A stretch of DNA of 64,000 bases from Ceratothoa steindachneri. Taxonomy: Eukaryota > Arthropoda > Malacostraca > Isopoda > Cymothoidae. Position 1 is the stretch's first letter; the number at the start of each line of letters is the position of its first letter. The notes under the pieces are model-generated. The model did no database searches, was not told the DNA's origin, and was given only the letters and a program-made list of their open reading frames with translations. Made by a program: the position numbers and the translations under genes. The stretch covers positions 65,462,513 to 65,526,512 of the forward strand of contig OZ018330.1 of the NCBI GenBank assembly GCA_963969495.1, read 5' to 3'. Of the stretch, positions 35,722-47,439 are shown in pieces.

Positions 35722-36616
35722 CGAGGAGCGGTCAATAAGTTTTTAAATTCGAAAATAAGAAAACAAGATATTAGGAAAAGTGTTTTATTATTTTTCAATA
35801 TTACTTGCGCCACTTGTCTCTGAAGCTTCGAATTCCCGACTGCTGTTCAATCCACTCCTGGACTGCGAGCTGTCATCTTCATCGTCCCCAAACCGGCGTC
35901 CATGCAGCGCAGCCTTGAGCTGGCGGAATAAAAAGTAGTCGCTAGGGACCAGATCTGGACTGTAGGGGGGGGGGGGTTGAGCTCCTCGAATCCGCACTCG
36001 CGTAGGGCAGCTTGTTCAACTCTGGCCTTGTGGACTTTGACGACCCCTAAGTCGATCATGGGACATGAGGTTTCTAGGAACCCAACGGGCAGAGATCTTG
36101 GTCATGTCCAAATTGTTGTGGATGACGTTGATAACACTTCCATGTGATATTCCAAGTTCTTGCTCGATTTATTTGACCTTCACCCGTCGATTTTCGAGGA
36201 TCATCCTCTCCACACCGGCCACATTGTCCTCGTTGGTCACGTCTGACGGGGGTCCTGGACGGGGGTCATCTTCAATGGACTCATGACCATGGCGAAACTC
36301 CCTATTCCAGCGAGCAATGGTTGCATAGGAAGGGTCGGTGTCTGTGTACACTGCAACCATGCGTTCATGGATCGCTTTTGTATTCTTGCCTTCCTTGGTC
36401 AAATATTTGATCACTACGCGGTGCTCAACCTTCTCCATTGTTGAAAAATTTGTGAAAGATGATCTTCGACCAGCTACTGCTTCTTAAATAGACTAGGTAA
36501 GAGCGTGCGGCGGCTGGTTCCGACTGGTCATAACTTGTCCTAACACCCCCACAAACAGCCTTACCCCTTCCTCTGTTTTGCCCTACCGATTCGCAAAACT
36601 TATTGACCGCCCCTCG
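35722..36616 (-). mobile_element. mariner element, copy 2, internally deleted, both ends present
   Basis: Terminal repeats are CGAGGAGCGGTCAATAAG at the left (+) and CGAGGGGCGGTCAATAAG at the right (-). TA lies outside each end (35720-35721 and 36617-36618), the expected target duplication. Compared with copy 1, about 370-390 bases covering 32965-33335 are missing. Confidence 0.9.
35800..36438 (-). pseudogene. mariner transposase pseudogene with central deletion
   Basis: The N-terminal half (36169-36438) is open from ATG: MEKVEHRVVIKYLTKEGKNT, then MVAVYTDTDPSYATIARWNR. After a stop near 36170 the frame runs to a deletion at about 36040. The sequence joins there straight to VHKARVEQAALRECGFEELN, so the first two catalytic Asp residues are gone. 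LVPSDYFLFRQLKAALHGRR keeps the third. A run of ten G (about 35967) shifts the frame. Confidence 0.87.
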
Positions 36617-36790
36617 TACATTTGCTTTCGGTGTGCGTATTTTGGGTTCATCAAAACTCGTCTGCGCGGCTCCCCCCCACCCCCACCACAAGTGTTTACC
36701 CTAACGTAAAATTTGGGCCAACCAAACCCTTTTATATTCTCTCGAGTGCGTGCAGTTTTTTTTTTTGTTTTTTTTGGTGGGCAAGTCAGA

Positions 36791-37245
36791 ATGTCGACGT
36801 TTGACATATTTAAAACATAAAGAGAATCTTTACCATTAAGTCTGAGAGAATTGAAGTCATTACATGCAGACATAAGAAAGGACTGCCAGAAAAGAAAAAA
36901 GAGAAGGTGAAAAAGAAGAAAAAGAAAGACAATAGAAAGAGAGAGAAGAAAGGGACAGAATTCGGGCACATGAAATCGAAATCGAGAAAATGAGGAATGA
37001 GGCTCTATCAATCACCTCGGCACCATCAACTCATCAACAGGCGTCCATTAAATTACCCGCATTTAAAGATGGGGAAGACTTCGCCTCCATCTAAACTCAT
37101 TTTGAAAATATCTTTGAAGTGAACAACTTGAATATTGAGTCGGACAGTGTAGCGAGGTTGTTGCCACTCTTAAGCACCCCCATGAGGGATATCTTTCGCC
37201 TTTCCAATTCTATAAATGAGGTGTCACAAAAGGTTAAGACCTGCC
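36791..37245 (+). pseudogene. Retrotransposon gag leader and capsid fragment
   Basis: ATG at 36791 gives MSTFDIFKT, a stop, then RESLPLSLREFKSLHADIRK and a long Lys/Arg/Glu coil. After frameshifts comes IRAHEIEIEKMRNEALSI, then a capsid start: IKLPAFKDGEDFASI, a stop, THFENIFEVNNLNIESDSVA and LLPLLSTPMRDIFRLS. The first part resembles the start of the 734-aa ORF (MTLFEIFKAQGESCGLSGKE), so both belong to one gag type. Here the capsid is present, while the 734-aa ORF lacks it. Confidence 0.6.
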
Positions 37246-37323
37246 ATTTTAATTAAAAAAAATATATATTTTAATATAATTTAGTTCTGCTTTTTAATAA
37301 ACTTTTAGAAAGTTGTGACTTTT

Positions 37324-38203
37324 TAGTCGCGGGAGACACTACACCTCACTATGTCGGTCAGTCGGTTCCCGTTTTGCTTTTATTTTAATAACTTTGTAAC
37401 AATCTAGCCAATTTTAACGAAATTAGAAACCCTTATGTTGTTTTACATTTTCTTTCGAATGATCCAATTGGCAAAGTACCTTCATGTTAACCCGGGAATT
37501 ATATTGTTTTGGCAATAACATCATGACTATTCGGCGGATTCTTATGGAATTTAAACCCATATATTGTTTTACATTCTCTTTCGAATGATATAATTGCCAA
37601 TTCCCTCCCAAGGTTAGCCAGAGAATTATTTTATTTTGGCAATAACATCATAACTATTCCAACCATTCTAACGAAATTTGAATCCCTTATGTTGTTTACA
37701 TTATATTTCGAGTGATATAATTGCCAAAGTCCTCCTAAGGTTAGCCAGGGAATTATTTTGTTTTGGCAATAACATCATAACTATTCGGCCGATTCTAACG
37801 CAATGTTAACCCAATATGTTGTTTTAAATTCTCTTTCGATATAATTGCTAAGGTCATCCTAAGGTTAGCCAGGGAATTAGTTTTTTTGGCAATAACTTCA
37901 TAACTATTCGGCTGATTCTAACGAAATTTGAAACCCTTATATTGTTTTACATTCCCTTCCAAATAATATAATTGCTAAAGTCACCCAATGTTAGCAGGGG
38001 ATTAGCTTTTTAGCAATAACATCATAACTATTCGGCCGATTCTAACGAAATTTGAAACCTCTAAGGTGTTTACATTTTCTTTCGAATAATAGAATTGCCA
38101 AGGTCCTCCCAAGGTTACTCCGGAAATTATTGAAAGTTTTCAAAGTCGTAAGGCCATAAATCATAATAAGTGAGGGCACACGACTTTTTGGTCTGTAGAC
38201 CTT
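37324..38203 (+). mobile_element. HINE-like element, copy 3, with internal minisatellite
   Basis: The head is AGTCGCGGGAGACACTACACC then CTCACTATGTCGGTCAGTCG. About six internal units follow. The tail is GGTCGTAAGGCC-like sequence (AAAGTCGTAAGGCCATAAAT), CACACGACT and the hairpin GGTCTGTAGACC at 38190-38201. The 53-bp satellite begins directly after it. Confidence 0.68.
37388..38115. repeat. ~125-bp tandem repeat inside HINE-like copy 3
   Basis: AATAACATCATAACTATTCG returns with few changes at about 37388, 37514, 37641, 37768, 37890 and 38015, giving steps of 122-127. Each unit also has TTAACGAAATTYGAAACCC-type and ATATAATTGCCAAAGTCC-type blocks. Confidence 0.93.
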
Positions 38204-38831
38204 TTTGTAAAGAAAAGCAGCTGAGTAGTATTTTTGCCTTGGTGATATTATCTTATGTTTTATAGTAAAAGAATCTACGTTCGTTTTGTGGGTTAGAGGT
38301 ATTTTCAGCTCCTTCAAAAGTCAACAAGCCATGATGCGGTTGTAGGTTTTGAGGATTTCCTGTTTTTTTTAAAAAAAGAACCTGCTCTTCGACAGTGGTT
38401 TGAGTTTATTATATTATGCTTCCACAGAAGATCCATTTTTGGCTTTGAGGTATTTTCCTCACTTTCAAAAGAAAAGAAAGATAGATCCGTTTATAGTTTG
38501 GGTGTATATTATCTTTATTTCAAAAAGAAGTTAATACCATTTATGGATTATGGTGTTTTGCTCTGTTCAATAAAGAAATGAAGCTAAACTCCGTCTGTGC
38601 CTTGTATTTTCCTCAGTTTCTATCGGAAAGAAGCTGGGCCTATTTTGTTACTTGGGATTATTTCCTCTATTTTTAAAGAATAGAAGCAGAACTCTATTTA
38701 TGGCTAAAGTATTTTATTCTGTTTCTAGAGAAAATATAAGATGAACTCCATTTGTGACTAAGAAAATAAGCTGAGCTTCGTATGTTTCTTTAGATATTTT
38801 TTCTATATTTAAGACAAGATCATCTTCTATT
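38204..38831. repeat. ~53-bp satellite array, third block
   Basis: About 12 degenerate units, starting TAAAGAAAAGCAGCTGAG. Confidence 0.9.
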
Positions 38832-39048
38832 TAGTCGCATGTGCCTCTATATCTCACTATGTCGTTCGGTTGGTCCCTGTTTTTCTTTATTCCTCCGATT
38901 CTAACCCTTATGTTGTTTTACATTTTCTTTAAAATGGAATAATTGCACAGGTCCTCCAAAGGTTAGTTCGGGAGTTATTGGCAGATTTAAAGGTCGTGAG
39001 GTCATAAAGCAGAATAAGTCAGTGCACGCGACTTAGGTCAGCAGACCT
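38832..39048 (+). mobile_element. HINE-like element, copy 4 (short, complete)
   Basis: The head AGTCGCATG leads to CTCACTATGTCG. One internal unit follows, then GTGCACGCGACTTA and the hairpin AGGTCAGCAGACCT (39035-39048). It is 217 bp and is flanked by satellite on both sides, so it gives the clearest view of both ends. Confidence 0.7.
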
Positions 39049-39700
39049 TGTTTGGATTTGGGTCTCTTCGATCTGCTTCATAGGTAAAATAGCTGAGATC
39101 CGATTATAATCTGCGGTTATTTTCCTTCTTTTCTAAAAACAGAAACTTGACAACTGTTTGCGGATTAGGAGTATTTTTCTGTGATTCTCAAAAAAAGAAG
39201 CTGATCTCCTTTTCGTCATTGGGGTATTTTATTCTGTTGAAAAAAGAAGCTGAGATCAGTTTTAAAATTTGGGGTATTTTCCTCTTTCTAAAGAAAAAAA
39301 TCTTCAATCGTTTTGTCTGTTAGAAGATTTTCATACGATTCTAAAGAAATGGGGTCATGATGTAGTTCTGGTATTTTTGTATTTTCCTCTGCTTTTGAAG
39401 AAAAACAGAGGAAAATAGCTTGGGGCTATTTTTCTCTGTTTCTAATGAGAGGTAACTGATATAATTTGGGACTTTGAAATATCTTTCTATGGTTCTAAAG
39501 AAACGAAGATGGTCCCTTTATTTCCATACCAGTATTTTCCTTTTTTTATAATAAAAGATCTTGGGCTCGGGTTATGGCTTGGGGTATTTTCCTTTGTTCA
39601 ATTGTAAAGAACCTCAGATCGTTTTGTGACAGAAGCTTTTTCATCTTTTTTAAATTAAAAAATCAAGAATGAGGTTAGTAGTAGTATTGTAACATCTACG
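39049..39700. repeat. ~53-bp satellite array, fourth block
   Basis: About 12 degenerate units. They include a GGTCCCTTTATTTCC variant (about 39510) also found at 28298. Confidence 0.88.
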
Positions 39701-39893
39701 TCGAGTCCGCCATTTTGTTACACTAAGCTAAAGTCTCTGATTGGTAGGATCAGTGAGTCTTTAGAGCAAAGTCGATGATTGTGGGAGAAGCGAGCTTCAA
39801 CTCCTCCCTCCTCTCTCGGTTATGAGAGCTTGTAAACGAAGCACGCTTCGAACTCATTTCCATTTGTAATATATTCCATTTTTAGTCGCGTGA
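39701..39893. other. Spacer between satellite and HINE-like copy 5
   Basis: It contains GTAACATCTACGTCGAGTCC closing in TTGTTAC (about 39690-39721), which gives a small inverted pair GTAACA/TGTTAC. Otherwise unassigned. Confidence 0.35.
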
Positions 39894-40016
39894 ACGCGAC
39901 TCCCTAAGTTAGTCTGTCGGTCCGTAAGTGGGTTGGTTCGATGGTAACCCATTTCCTTTTTATGAGTTATTGAAAGTCAGATTATTTGAGATCACGCGAC
40001 TTAGATCTGTTTACCT
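39894..40016 (+). mobile_element. HINE-like element, copy 5 (minimal)
   Basis: AGTCGCGTGAACGCGACT at 39894 is itself an inverted pair. The 3' end is ATCACGCGACTTA with a decayed hairpin (GATCTGTTTACC). No internal tandem unit remains. Confidence 0.55.
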
Positions 40017-40148
40017 TGTTTTTTACTATCGACTTCTTCGGAACTAGTAGATCCATTATGTTTACAATAATATATATTAAGTTCATTTGCATAAGAAACC
40101 CACAAAACTGCTTAAGTTTTGATTCACAATGAGAATAGAAATAAAGAA

Positions 40149-41685
40149 AGTAAAAAATGGATAATAAGTAACTCATGATTAAATTATATATATACTCGTA
40201 GATATCCAATTGGTATTTTTAGTATTGTGATAATAATTCTTTATTTAATTTTTTATTAATTATCTATAATACTTATATTAATAAATTAATTTAATAATTT
40301 TCACTCCGGCATCTTGGTGACGTTGCCAGTTGGGAAGTCGCTGATTGGTTTGACGTCATAATGGCTGCGCTAACATATCTCAGTTTTCACTCCGCCATTT
40401 TAATGACAAACTGTTTGGGGGGAGGAGGGAACTCTCTTCTGGATGGATTTAATGGAGCGCGCCCACTTAATCTTTACCGATTTTATATCTTATTTTAGTA
40501 AATGTGATAGGTCTAGACATTATTTCGGAGATAAAGGTCGCTACTCCATCAATACCAAAAAAATCTGGTTTAGAAGTTTGGAAAATAGTAAAGTAGCAAC
40601 TCCACTAGTAGGCCAAAACGAGTCCACACCTATATCAACCGCAAATGTTTTTTTCTAATTTGTCGCTAAACCTATGTGTCACACGTTATAAGATAATCCT
40701 CCATCCACACAGTGACACAACCAGGCCTAGTAACTATTTAGCCACCTAAGATTAGTGCCGATCTAGTAATAAACTTAGTCCAGTCTATTCATTTACATTT
40801 GATTACCTTCAACCATCTTCGTCGCTTTATTCCTGATCATCCAATAAGTAGGATTGAAATTTTTTTCTAGTGGTTCAGCTTAACTAACTCCCAAATACAA
40901 TAGTGGCAAAGAAGTATTTGAAAATCTACATTTTATGGATTTAAAAGATTTAATCATTTGCGAAAAATTTAAAAACGAGGTAATGGACAGTTTTTCTTTG
41001 TAGTGGGGCAACTCTAATTATTACAGTACATGGAGAGAGAAGTTTTTCTGCATATTACATTTTAACATGGTGAGTGATGGTGAGAAAGTAGTGAAAATCG
41101 TTATAGTTGATACAAAACCAATGTTATTTTGCTTTCCTTTATGGTATTGCCACCAGCCCATTGTTACAATGAAAAGCAAGATTAAATAGGCGAGGATGAA
41201 AGAATTTTAAAAACTCAAGAGAATGTACTGTTATTTTGTAGACAAATTAAAAAGTTGATTTTTAGATAAAATGGTATTTTGCCTTTATGGGATATATAAA
41301 ACTCGTATTTTATGATCTATGTTTTACTCATATTAAACAGAGAATATTATTATAAATGTTAAAATAAATTATACTTGAAAAGAGGCAATAATAACTGATA
41401 AAGACGCGGTATATATTAACTATATTTTAAAATGGTATGTAAGCTCACTTTGAAACCGAAAGGTATGGTTCGATAACTCCTTGGGATCTTTCTTTTAAAG
41501 TCTTTCTGAAAACCTTTTTCCCTCTACGTCTTTCACTTCACCGAATTCATCGGCTCTGAAACGAATAAATGGTACAAGAAAATGATTTTCAAATACCTCT
41601 TCACCATCATCAGCTCCGACTATGATTTTCATAGTATCATCGGTGATTATATACTTCATTTGAGGGTAATAGTTAAACCTTTAGC
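40149..41685 (+). repeat. Left terminal inverted repeat of the Maverick-like element
   Basis: It matches the reverse complement of the right copy over about 1.5 kb with many substitutions. Examples: AACTCATGATTAAATTAT (40173) against 63005-63022, the ATGACAAACTGTTTGG block (40406) against about 62793, and GATACTATGAAAATCATAGT-like sequence (about 41620) against 50960-50980. The base that the later LTR element used as target is intact here (AAGTA at 40912-40916). Confidence 0.85.
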
Positions 41686-42309
41686 ACAAAGTATATACTT
41701 CCCCCCACTCGAGACAATTTTCTAGTATACGGAGACAATTGAATTTGGAACCTTTAATCTAATAATTCGTATATATACGATTCGCACAGGTCATGCAATA
41801 ATACCTTCCAATGTTTGATTTGATCACTATAAAATCTATAGAAGTTATATAAATTATACTCGATGCGCCTTTGTTTCCTCAATTCTCTGAAATAAATGAA
41901 AGGAAATGTTCCTTAAAAAAACTCCTGGCCTTCATCAATAATACAAGAAACTCACGAGTTGTCAAGGAAGTGTAATCTTTTGTATGAAGACGCTATCACA
42001 GTAGATCGGTTCTCTTTGATAGACCGCCAGCCGAGATGCAGGATCTTTGTATTCACAGCTAAAGGGGATGGACGAAAATTCCAATTACTCCATCGACCAA
42101 AATAATCTGCAAAATGAGGCCTACTCCTCTTCATTGGTCTTGAAGGTGAGACCTACTATCCAATTCCAAACATCAAAGATACATATATTAAAAAGAAAAT
42201 ACTTCCTTTTAACCATGGTATGAGTTTTTCGGGAGATTTAAGTAATAAGTGCATCTGATCATTCTACAAACAATCATGTTTTAACAAAAACAAGAAATTT
42301 CATAGTTGT

Positions 42310-44200
42310 ATGAAGATTTGGATGTGTCGTAGATCTTGTCATATAATCATTCAGGGTGCAAACAGAATGAGACTACACGAGTGTGTGAGGTTGTTCTGTT
42401 CTAAATGCTATACATATTATAAAACGGATAGGACAGAACAATCGTGTTGCATCATGAAGTCTAAGTCGATGGTGAAGACTTGGAACAGCGTGTATTTTGA
42501 CATTGAAACCAATACAAAAGTGGGATCATTCATACCTTTTCTTATATATTGGTTATACAAATTATATAGGAACTCTGCTTTGATAATAATTATGTAAAAT
42601 ATGATAAATGCAAGAATTGTGGTCAATGAACAAGGAAACAAGGATTTTTGAAAGTGATGGTGAAAAGTTTCCCTGTAAACCATTTATCAAAGAGTCGATA
42701 CGAACGAATAAGGGGATGCATTCAAGATCTTTCTATTCTTCGGTTATGTTTTGAGAAGTTCAGGTGTTCCTTTATCAGAAGATTAAACGTTGATCTCATG
42801 CATCCTTGCATTATAATAGCCTCGCTGTGTTACAAAGAGTATAACAACGTCTTCTTGCAAGAAAGTTAGATCGCAATTATCGATAGGAAGAAATCGAAAG
42901 CTTTTTCTTATAAGGCTATACCACCTATTATGTTTGAGGAACACATCAGAAGAATCCCAATATTTCATGCAAGAAATGGTGGTGAGAGAAATCTTTTTGT
43001 TGTTAGGAGATTTAGCCATTTATATTATACTATCAGCCAACCGAGAGCGTGAAAATCCGTTCCGTAGATTTTTGCTCCTCAGCGTAGCTTATTTGTGCGA
43101 GAAATTCCATCTATTCAAAAATTCCCAAACAGCACGAATAAGACATATTCCGGTATCGTGAAAGTTCATGTTCTCTCTTCCAGTGACCTCTATATTTCAG
43201 TTCTCCCTCATTCCATAATTGGTACACTTACTTTCACACTCTGTACTACCTGCACCCAACAAAACTCAGGCGAGTGCGATCATTCTCAAAAGCAAGGTAT
43301 GACTTGCGAGATGTACACAACCCTAGAACTCAAATTTACACTAGAAAAGATTTATGAGATCAAGAAAAAATAAGAGTTGGGGGAATTTGAGAAGACGAAT
43401 GGATTGCTGACAACCTAATTTTTATGGAAGAAATATTAGGCTTCTGGATTCACACAAGAAGTGGATTGAGAGAAGGAGAAAATGGCATATGTGAAAAGGG
43501 TGAATGAGGCTGAAGGGATTAAAATACAAATGGGCAACATAAAAAAGAATCCTGGCAAACAAAGTTCTGTCTAAACAAGTAAGGATTTGTTCCTTCGAAT
43601 TGTTTGCTCTATTGATCTTAAAAGATGATTACATTCAAAATACGATTTTAGAAGTATTAACGCATTGTACATCGAATAGGAAGGCAAAACATGAAGACAA
43701 AAAAAATAATAATTATAAAAATAATAATAATAATGATAATATGCAATCCATCAATCCTTCTGTTACTTTCTTCTCTTTCTCTTCCTTTGAAGTCTCTGGG
43801 GAAAATTCGCTCGCAGGATTAACGGTATTAATACGGTAATCAGCGATTCAGACCATGATGTTATTAAGCTAATCAAAATCGAGGATTATATTGTCAACTT
43901 GGATTTAGTTGTTTATTCGTACATAGGGAATGTGGAAGGTGCTGAACATATAGAAGTTGACTCCCATGTAACGAATCTTGCAATTGCAGTAGTCTCAATC
44001 GCCTATGTTCGCATCATGCTCTAGACTCTTAGCCTCTTTGGGTGAATGACATTTGAACTGTGACACAGAGTGCCATCTTCATTACTCGGAAATACATTCC
44101 ACAATCTGTGGTTGTATACGGAGCTGATGTGTAAAGGAATTCATTCTGTCTAGAGGTCCAAAATTGTACTCGATACGTATGCAAACGAGGAGTGAGCTAA
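42310..44200 (+). pseudogene. Protein-primed family B DNA polymerase remnant (Maverick type)
   Basis: In order: a Cys/His-rich stretch (LHECVRLFCSKCYTYYKT), the exonuclease I block VYFDIETN (42489-42512) with GSFIPFLIYW after it, then NVDLMHPCIIIASLCYKEYN (about 42790) and FHARNGGERNL (about 42963). Next comes VKVHVLSSSDLYISVLPHSI with LCTTCTQQNSGECDHSQ (43161-43290). After a gap of unrelated sequence (43380-43800) come VISDSDHDVIKLIKIEDYIV and a palm C-type box NCDTEC (44056-44073), where the expected second Asp is Glu. Palm motif A and B segments are missing. It would replicate the element from a protein primer. It is a dead gene with many stops, ending where gypsy B was inserted. Confidence 0.78.
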
Positions 44201-44210
44201 AGGATTAACT

Positions 44211-44341
44211 TGCAGTGAGCCTTTTTAATAATAGATACGCTCCTGGAACCAATAGGCTCAACAAGAAACTCTACAAAAATGGACGCTCGGTGGACTTAAC
44301 AAATCCAAATAAATTGCCTTTCATGTGAAAAACAGGAATAC

Positions 44342-44406
<65 letters not shown>

Positions 44407-45145
44407 TTGTATATATAAAATGTGCCACCGGTCGTCGGACTAGCGCGGGTAGGCACAAATATACGAACACCTAAGCTATCAAATTGGACATCTGTGTCAA
44501 TAAGAGGAAACGCATAAACAAACAATTCGTGTATCGGGATAGAGTTATCAGAAGACGCAGCTAGGTAAACACAAGTTCCTACTAGAGGAAATTATAACAC
44601 ATCTGTAAAATTGAGTCATAAAAGAGAGCTACAATGATCTGAGATATGTAAGTATATTGTAATACACAGTTGTTCAGTAACTCCGCCCAAGGCGTGGAAC
44701 TAATGAGCCCAACGACGGAGGCTTGTCCCGGAGACGTGTCTAGCCCCCCCTCCTTGGAAACGAAATGGTGTATATAGGCTAGCAATGAGAAGAATTGTAA
44801 TCATTAAGCTTTGTTGTTCGAATTGTTATTAAGACATTACGATGCATGCGTTCTCATCTTAGCCTTATGGAACCCCCTTTAATTCGCTGCCTTGTCGCTC
44901 CAGAAATCTATACTTAGCGTTAAATAGGCTGCTTTAATAGGCCCATATTAAAAAATAAAAGTATATTTTTCCTACGCCCTTTCTCAAAGTCCTTCTTTAC
45001 CTCGATTACCCGTAAACCTGTGGTAAGCCTAGCCAAAAATAAGAGTACCCTTGAAGAATCATCTTTGGAATCAGATAATTGCCCATTCACATAAACTGGT
45101 AACTAAGCCTCCATAAACTTGGGGAATTTGGTAACATCATCACTA
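44211..45145 (+). repeat. 5' LTR of gypsy B
   Basis: It begins TGCAGTGAGCC, with TACGCTCCTGGAACC following. It has a (TA)n tract (44347-44402), a TATA-like GTGTATATAGGCTAGC (about 44770) and a long stretch alignable to 49625-50905. The right end is approximate (near CATCATCACTATAAACTGG). A TTGGTGACC-type sequence at about 45193 may mark the primer site. Confidence 0.8.
44347..44402. repeat. (TA)n microsatellite in 5' LTR
   Basis: About 56 bases; the same spot in the 3' LTR has grown to about 185 bases. Confidence 0.95.
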
Positions 45146-45224
45146 TAAACTGGTTACCTTGCTAGAAATTGGTAACTTATATCTCCCCCATGAATTGGTG
45201 ACCTTACGTTTTGACCGGGCAGTG

Positions 45225-45991
45225 AAGACATCAAAGAACTGGACTCAATAAGCCATCGTCAGGCAGGACAAGGCGAAAGCAACTTTGCAAACGCTATCAT
45301 CATCAAGCCACCAATCTTAGAAGAAACAGCAGTCGCGGGCTGGTTCCAAATTGTGGTGGTCCAGATTTACATCTCCGAAATAGAGAAGGAGGAGACGAAT
45401 TTTTTTCAGGAATTAGCCTCACTTCCTGCTGAGACCGTCGATCGTCTTCCGGCAACCATTATATCGGAACCAAATTATTAGCTTTTTAAGGGCGGGAGTG
45501 ATTGTGGTATTCGAGGAGACCAAGCCGGAGCTTTTCGAAAAGTTCATCGCATCCCCCACACTCACAGGCCGACCCTCAATCAATTTGGAAGAACTACGAA
45601 AAACACCCTTCAGGTAGGAGTTGGTGAAGATCTTGTGCGACACAAGTTCGTTCAATCCCTGAAGGTTAACATCGTTCCTATAATCGCCATACAGAAAGAA
45701 TTAACGCTGGCCAAATTAAGAAAACTGGCGGATGAACTTATGTCATTCGATACATGTGAGTGCTGTAGTGTAAATACTTGTAGTGATTCAAGAAGACGCA
45801 GTGTCGTTTCCGTGTCCAACGCATTTATGCCCTATAATAATATCGATACGAATGATAATCATATAAATATTTCGGCGGGAAATGCGCGGAGAATGCCCAA
45901 AAGTGACCACAGTGCGTATAAAACTCTGGGGAATGAGACCCTTCCGAAAGAACCAAAGACCTTTAATTTCCCCCTCCCATTTGTATTTTAG
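45225..45991 (+). pseudogene. gag remnant (gypsy B)
   Basis: The first half reads FFQELASLPAETVDRLPATI with stops. The frame at 45635-45991 gives HKFVQSLKVNIVPIIAIQKE and LTLAKLRKLADELMSF, the capsid C-terminal pattern of arthropod gypsy-type gag, where a short R-x-x-F-x-x-x-L stretch is followed by a helix ending in L-A-D. A Ser/Asn-rich tail follows. No zinc knuckle is visible, which is usual for this gag type. Confidence 0.7.
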
Positions 45992-46039
45992 GCGAGAAAG
46001 CTAAGTTCTGCAAAGCCAGGTAGCCAAAGAGAGGAGAAT

Positions 46040-46460
46040 AAGTACAAATGCAACCTTCCTGCATGCTATCTTCGCCAGCCTGGGTGGAAAACTAGCTGGG
46101 AATGGCATTGCAAGCGTAGCGGCTGGTATGCCGTCAGTTTTCACCGTCGCTGCTAAAGTATGTAATAATAAATGCGAGTTTTTAATCGACACAGGTGTGT
46201 GTGTGCATCAATAATTCCAGATAAATTGGTGAAATCGTGTGAATTGCGCGAGTCCAGTATAAATATTTCAACTGCAATGGTGGAAAAATAAAGTGCACGG
46301 CGAAGTTTACACGGACATAGTGATCCCTAGTCTTCCTTGATCATTTAGAGGGTCATTTGTATTCGCGTATACCACCTCACCCTTATTAGGGATTGACTTT
46401 CTGATGCATTTTAATCTTTTAGTGGATTGTGCGCGCGGCATACTTATAGACAAACAAACT
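46040..46460 (+). pseudogene. Aspartic protease remnant (gypsy B)
   Basis: CEFLIDTG (DTG at 46188-46196) is the active-site triplet, followed by a decayed IIPDKLV-like stretch after a frameshift. Later GIDFLMHFNLLVDCA (about 46390) matches the end of the protease fold and the start of the linker to RT. In an intact element it cuts the gag-pol polyprotein. Confidence 0.65.
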
Positions 46461-46659
46461 AAACTTGCAGCTGAAGTGAAATCATCCAATGAGCCTGCGT
46501 AGCCTTAATTATTAATGACCTTAAGCACCTATCGCACCATTGCAGAGTCATATTGAAGACATAAGAGGCTCTGTAAGGACCCGCACCCGCTCAGCCCTCC
46601 TTGTCTTCGCCACATTCAGTGGCCTATGCAATCTAAACTGGTAGTATTCCACCGACATT

Positions 46660-47340
46660 TGCCCGACTAAGGCCTCTTTCATTAGAGGGCTACAGGTTGC
46701 CCAAGCAACTTTCGAAACACTTTTTTTGAAGGAGGGGTTCGTGCACCAGTCTAAGTCACCATAGGCTTCGCCAATTCACATGATCCCGAAAACGTCGCCC
46801 AGTGAGTACAGAGTGGTCGGCGATTTTCGAGCGCTCAATGCAATCACAAAGCCTCACAGGTATCCGTTGCCGTGGATTCAAAGTGTACGAACCACCTTCA
46901 TGAAAAAAAAATCTTTTCAAGGTTAGATCCCTATGAATCTGGTAAACATAGAAATTACAGAGGTTACAACGCTGTTTGATTTGCGAGAATACGTGAAGCT
47001 CCTATACGGCCTCCGGAATGCAAGTTGTACATTCCAACGGCACATGAACAACCCTTTTCGAGGATTAGGGTTCGTTTATGTATATATATATAGACGAAAT
47101 ACTGATATTTTCGGACAATATCGAGGACCACTTGAGGCATTTGGATTAAGTCTTCAAAATACTGGTCGAAAACGGTCATAGGATATCCTTGGAGAAATGC
47201 AAGCTGGCAAAGGAGGAAATAGATTTTGAGGGCATCACATTTCGGTGGAAGCAATTTGCCCACCGGCCAAGAAGATGAAGGAAATTGCAGAGATGCAATT
47301 ACAAAGGGACTTCTACGATTTTCGGGCATGTTGGGTTACT
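46660..47340 (+). pseudogene. Reverse transcriptase remnant (gypsy B)
   Basis: VVGDFRALNAITKPHRYPLP-like coding (about 46822-46870) is followed by ASCTFQRHMNNPFRGLGFVY. The active-site block reads YIYIDEILIFSDNIEDHLRH (about 47078-47135), with Y-I-D-E in place of Y-x-D-D. SLEKCKLAKEEIDF follows near 47188. Stops and frameshifts throughout. Confidence 0.8.
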
Positions 47341-47439
47341 ATCAATGAATAATTCCTAATTTTCCATGATTGCAGCCCCGTTGACCAAGCTTCCACGCCT
47401 AAAACCAAAGGCTCGTGAGCTCGGGTGAAGTGATGAGGC

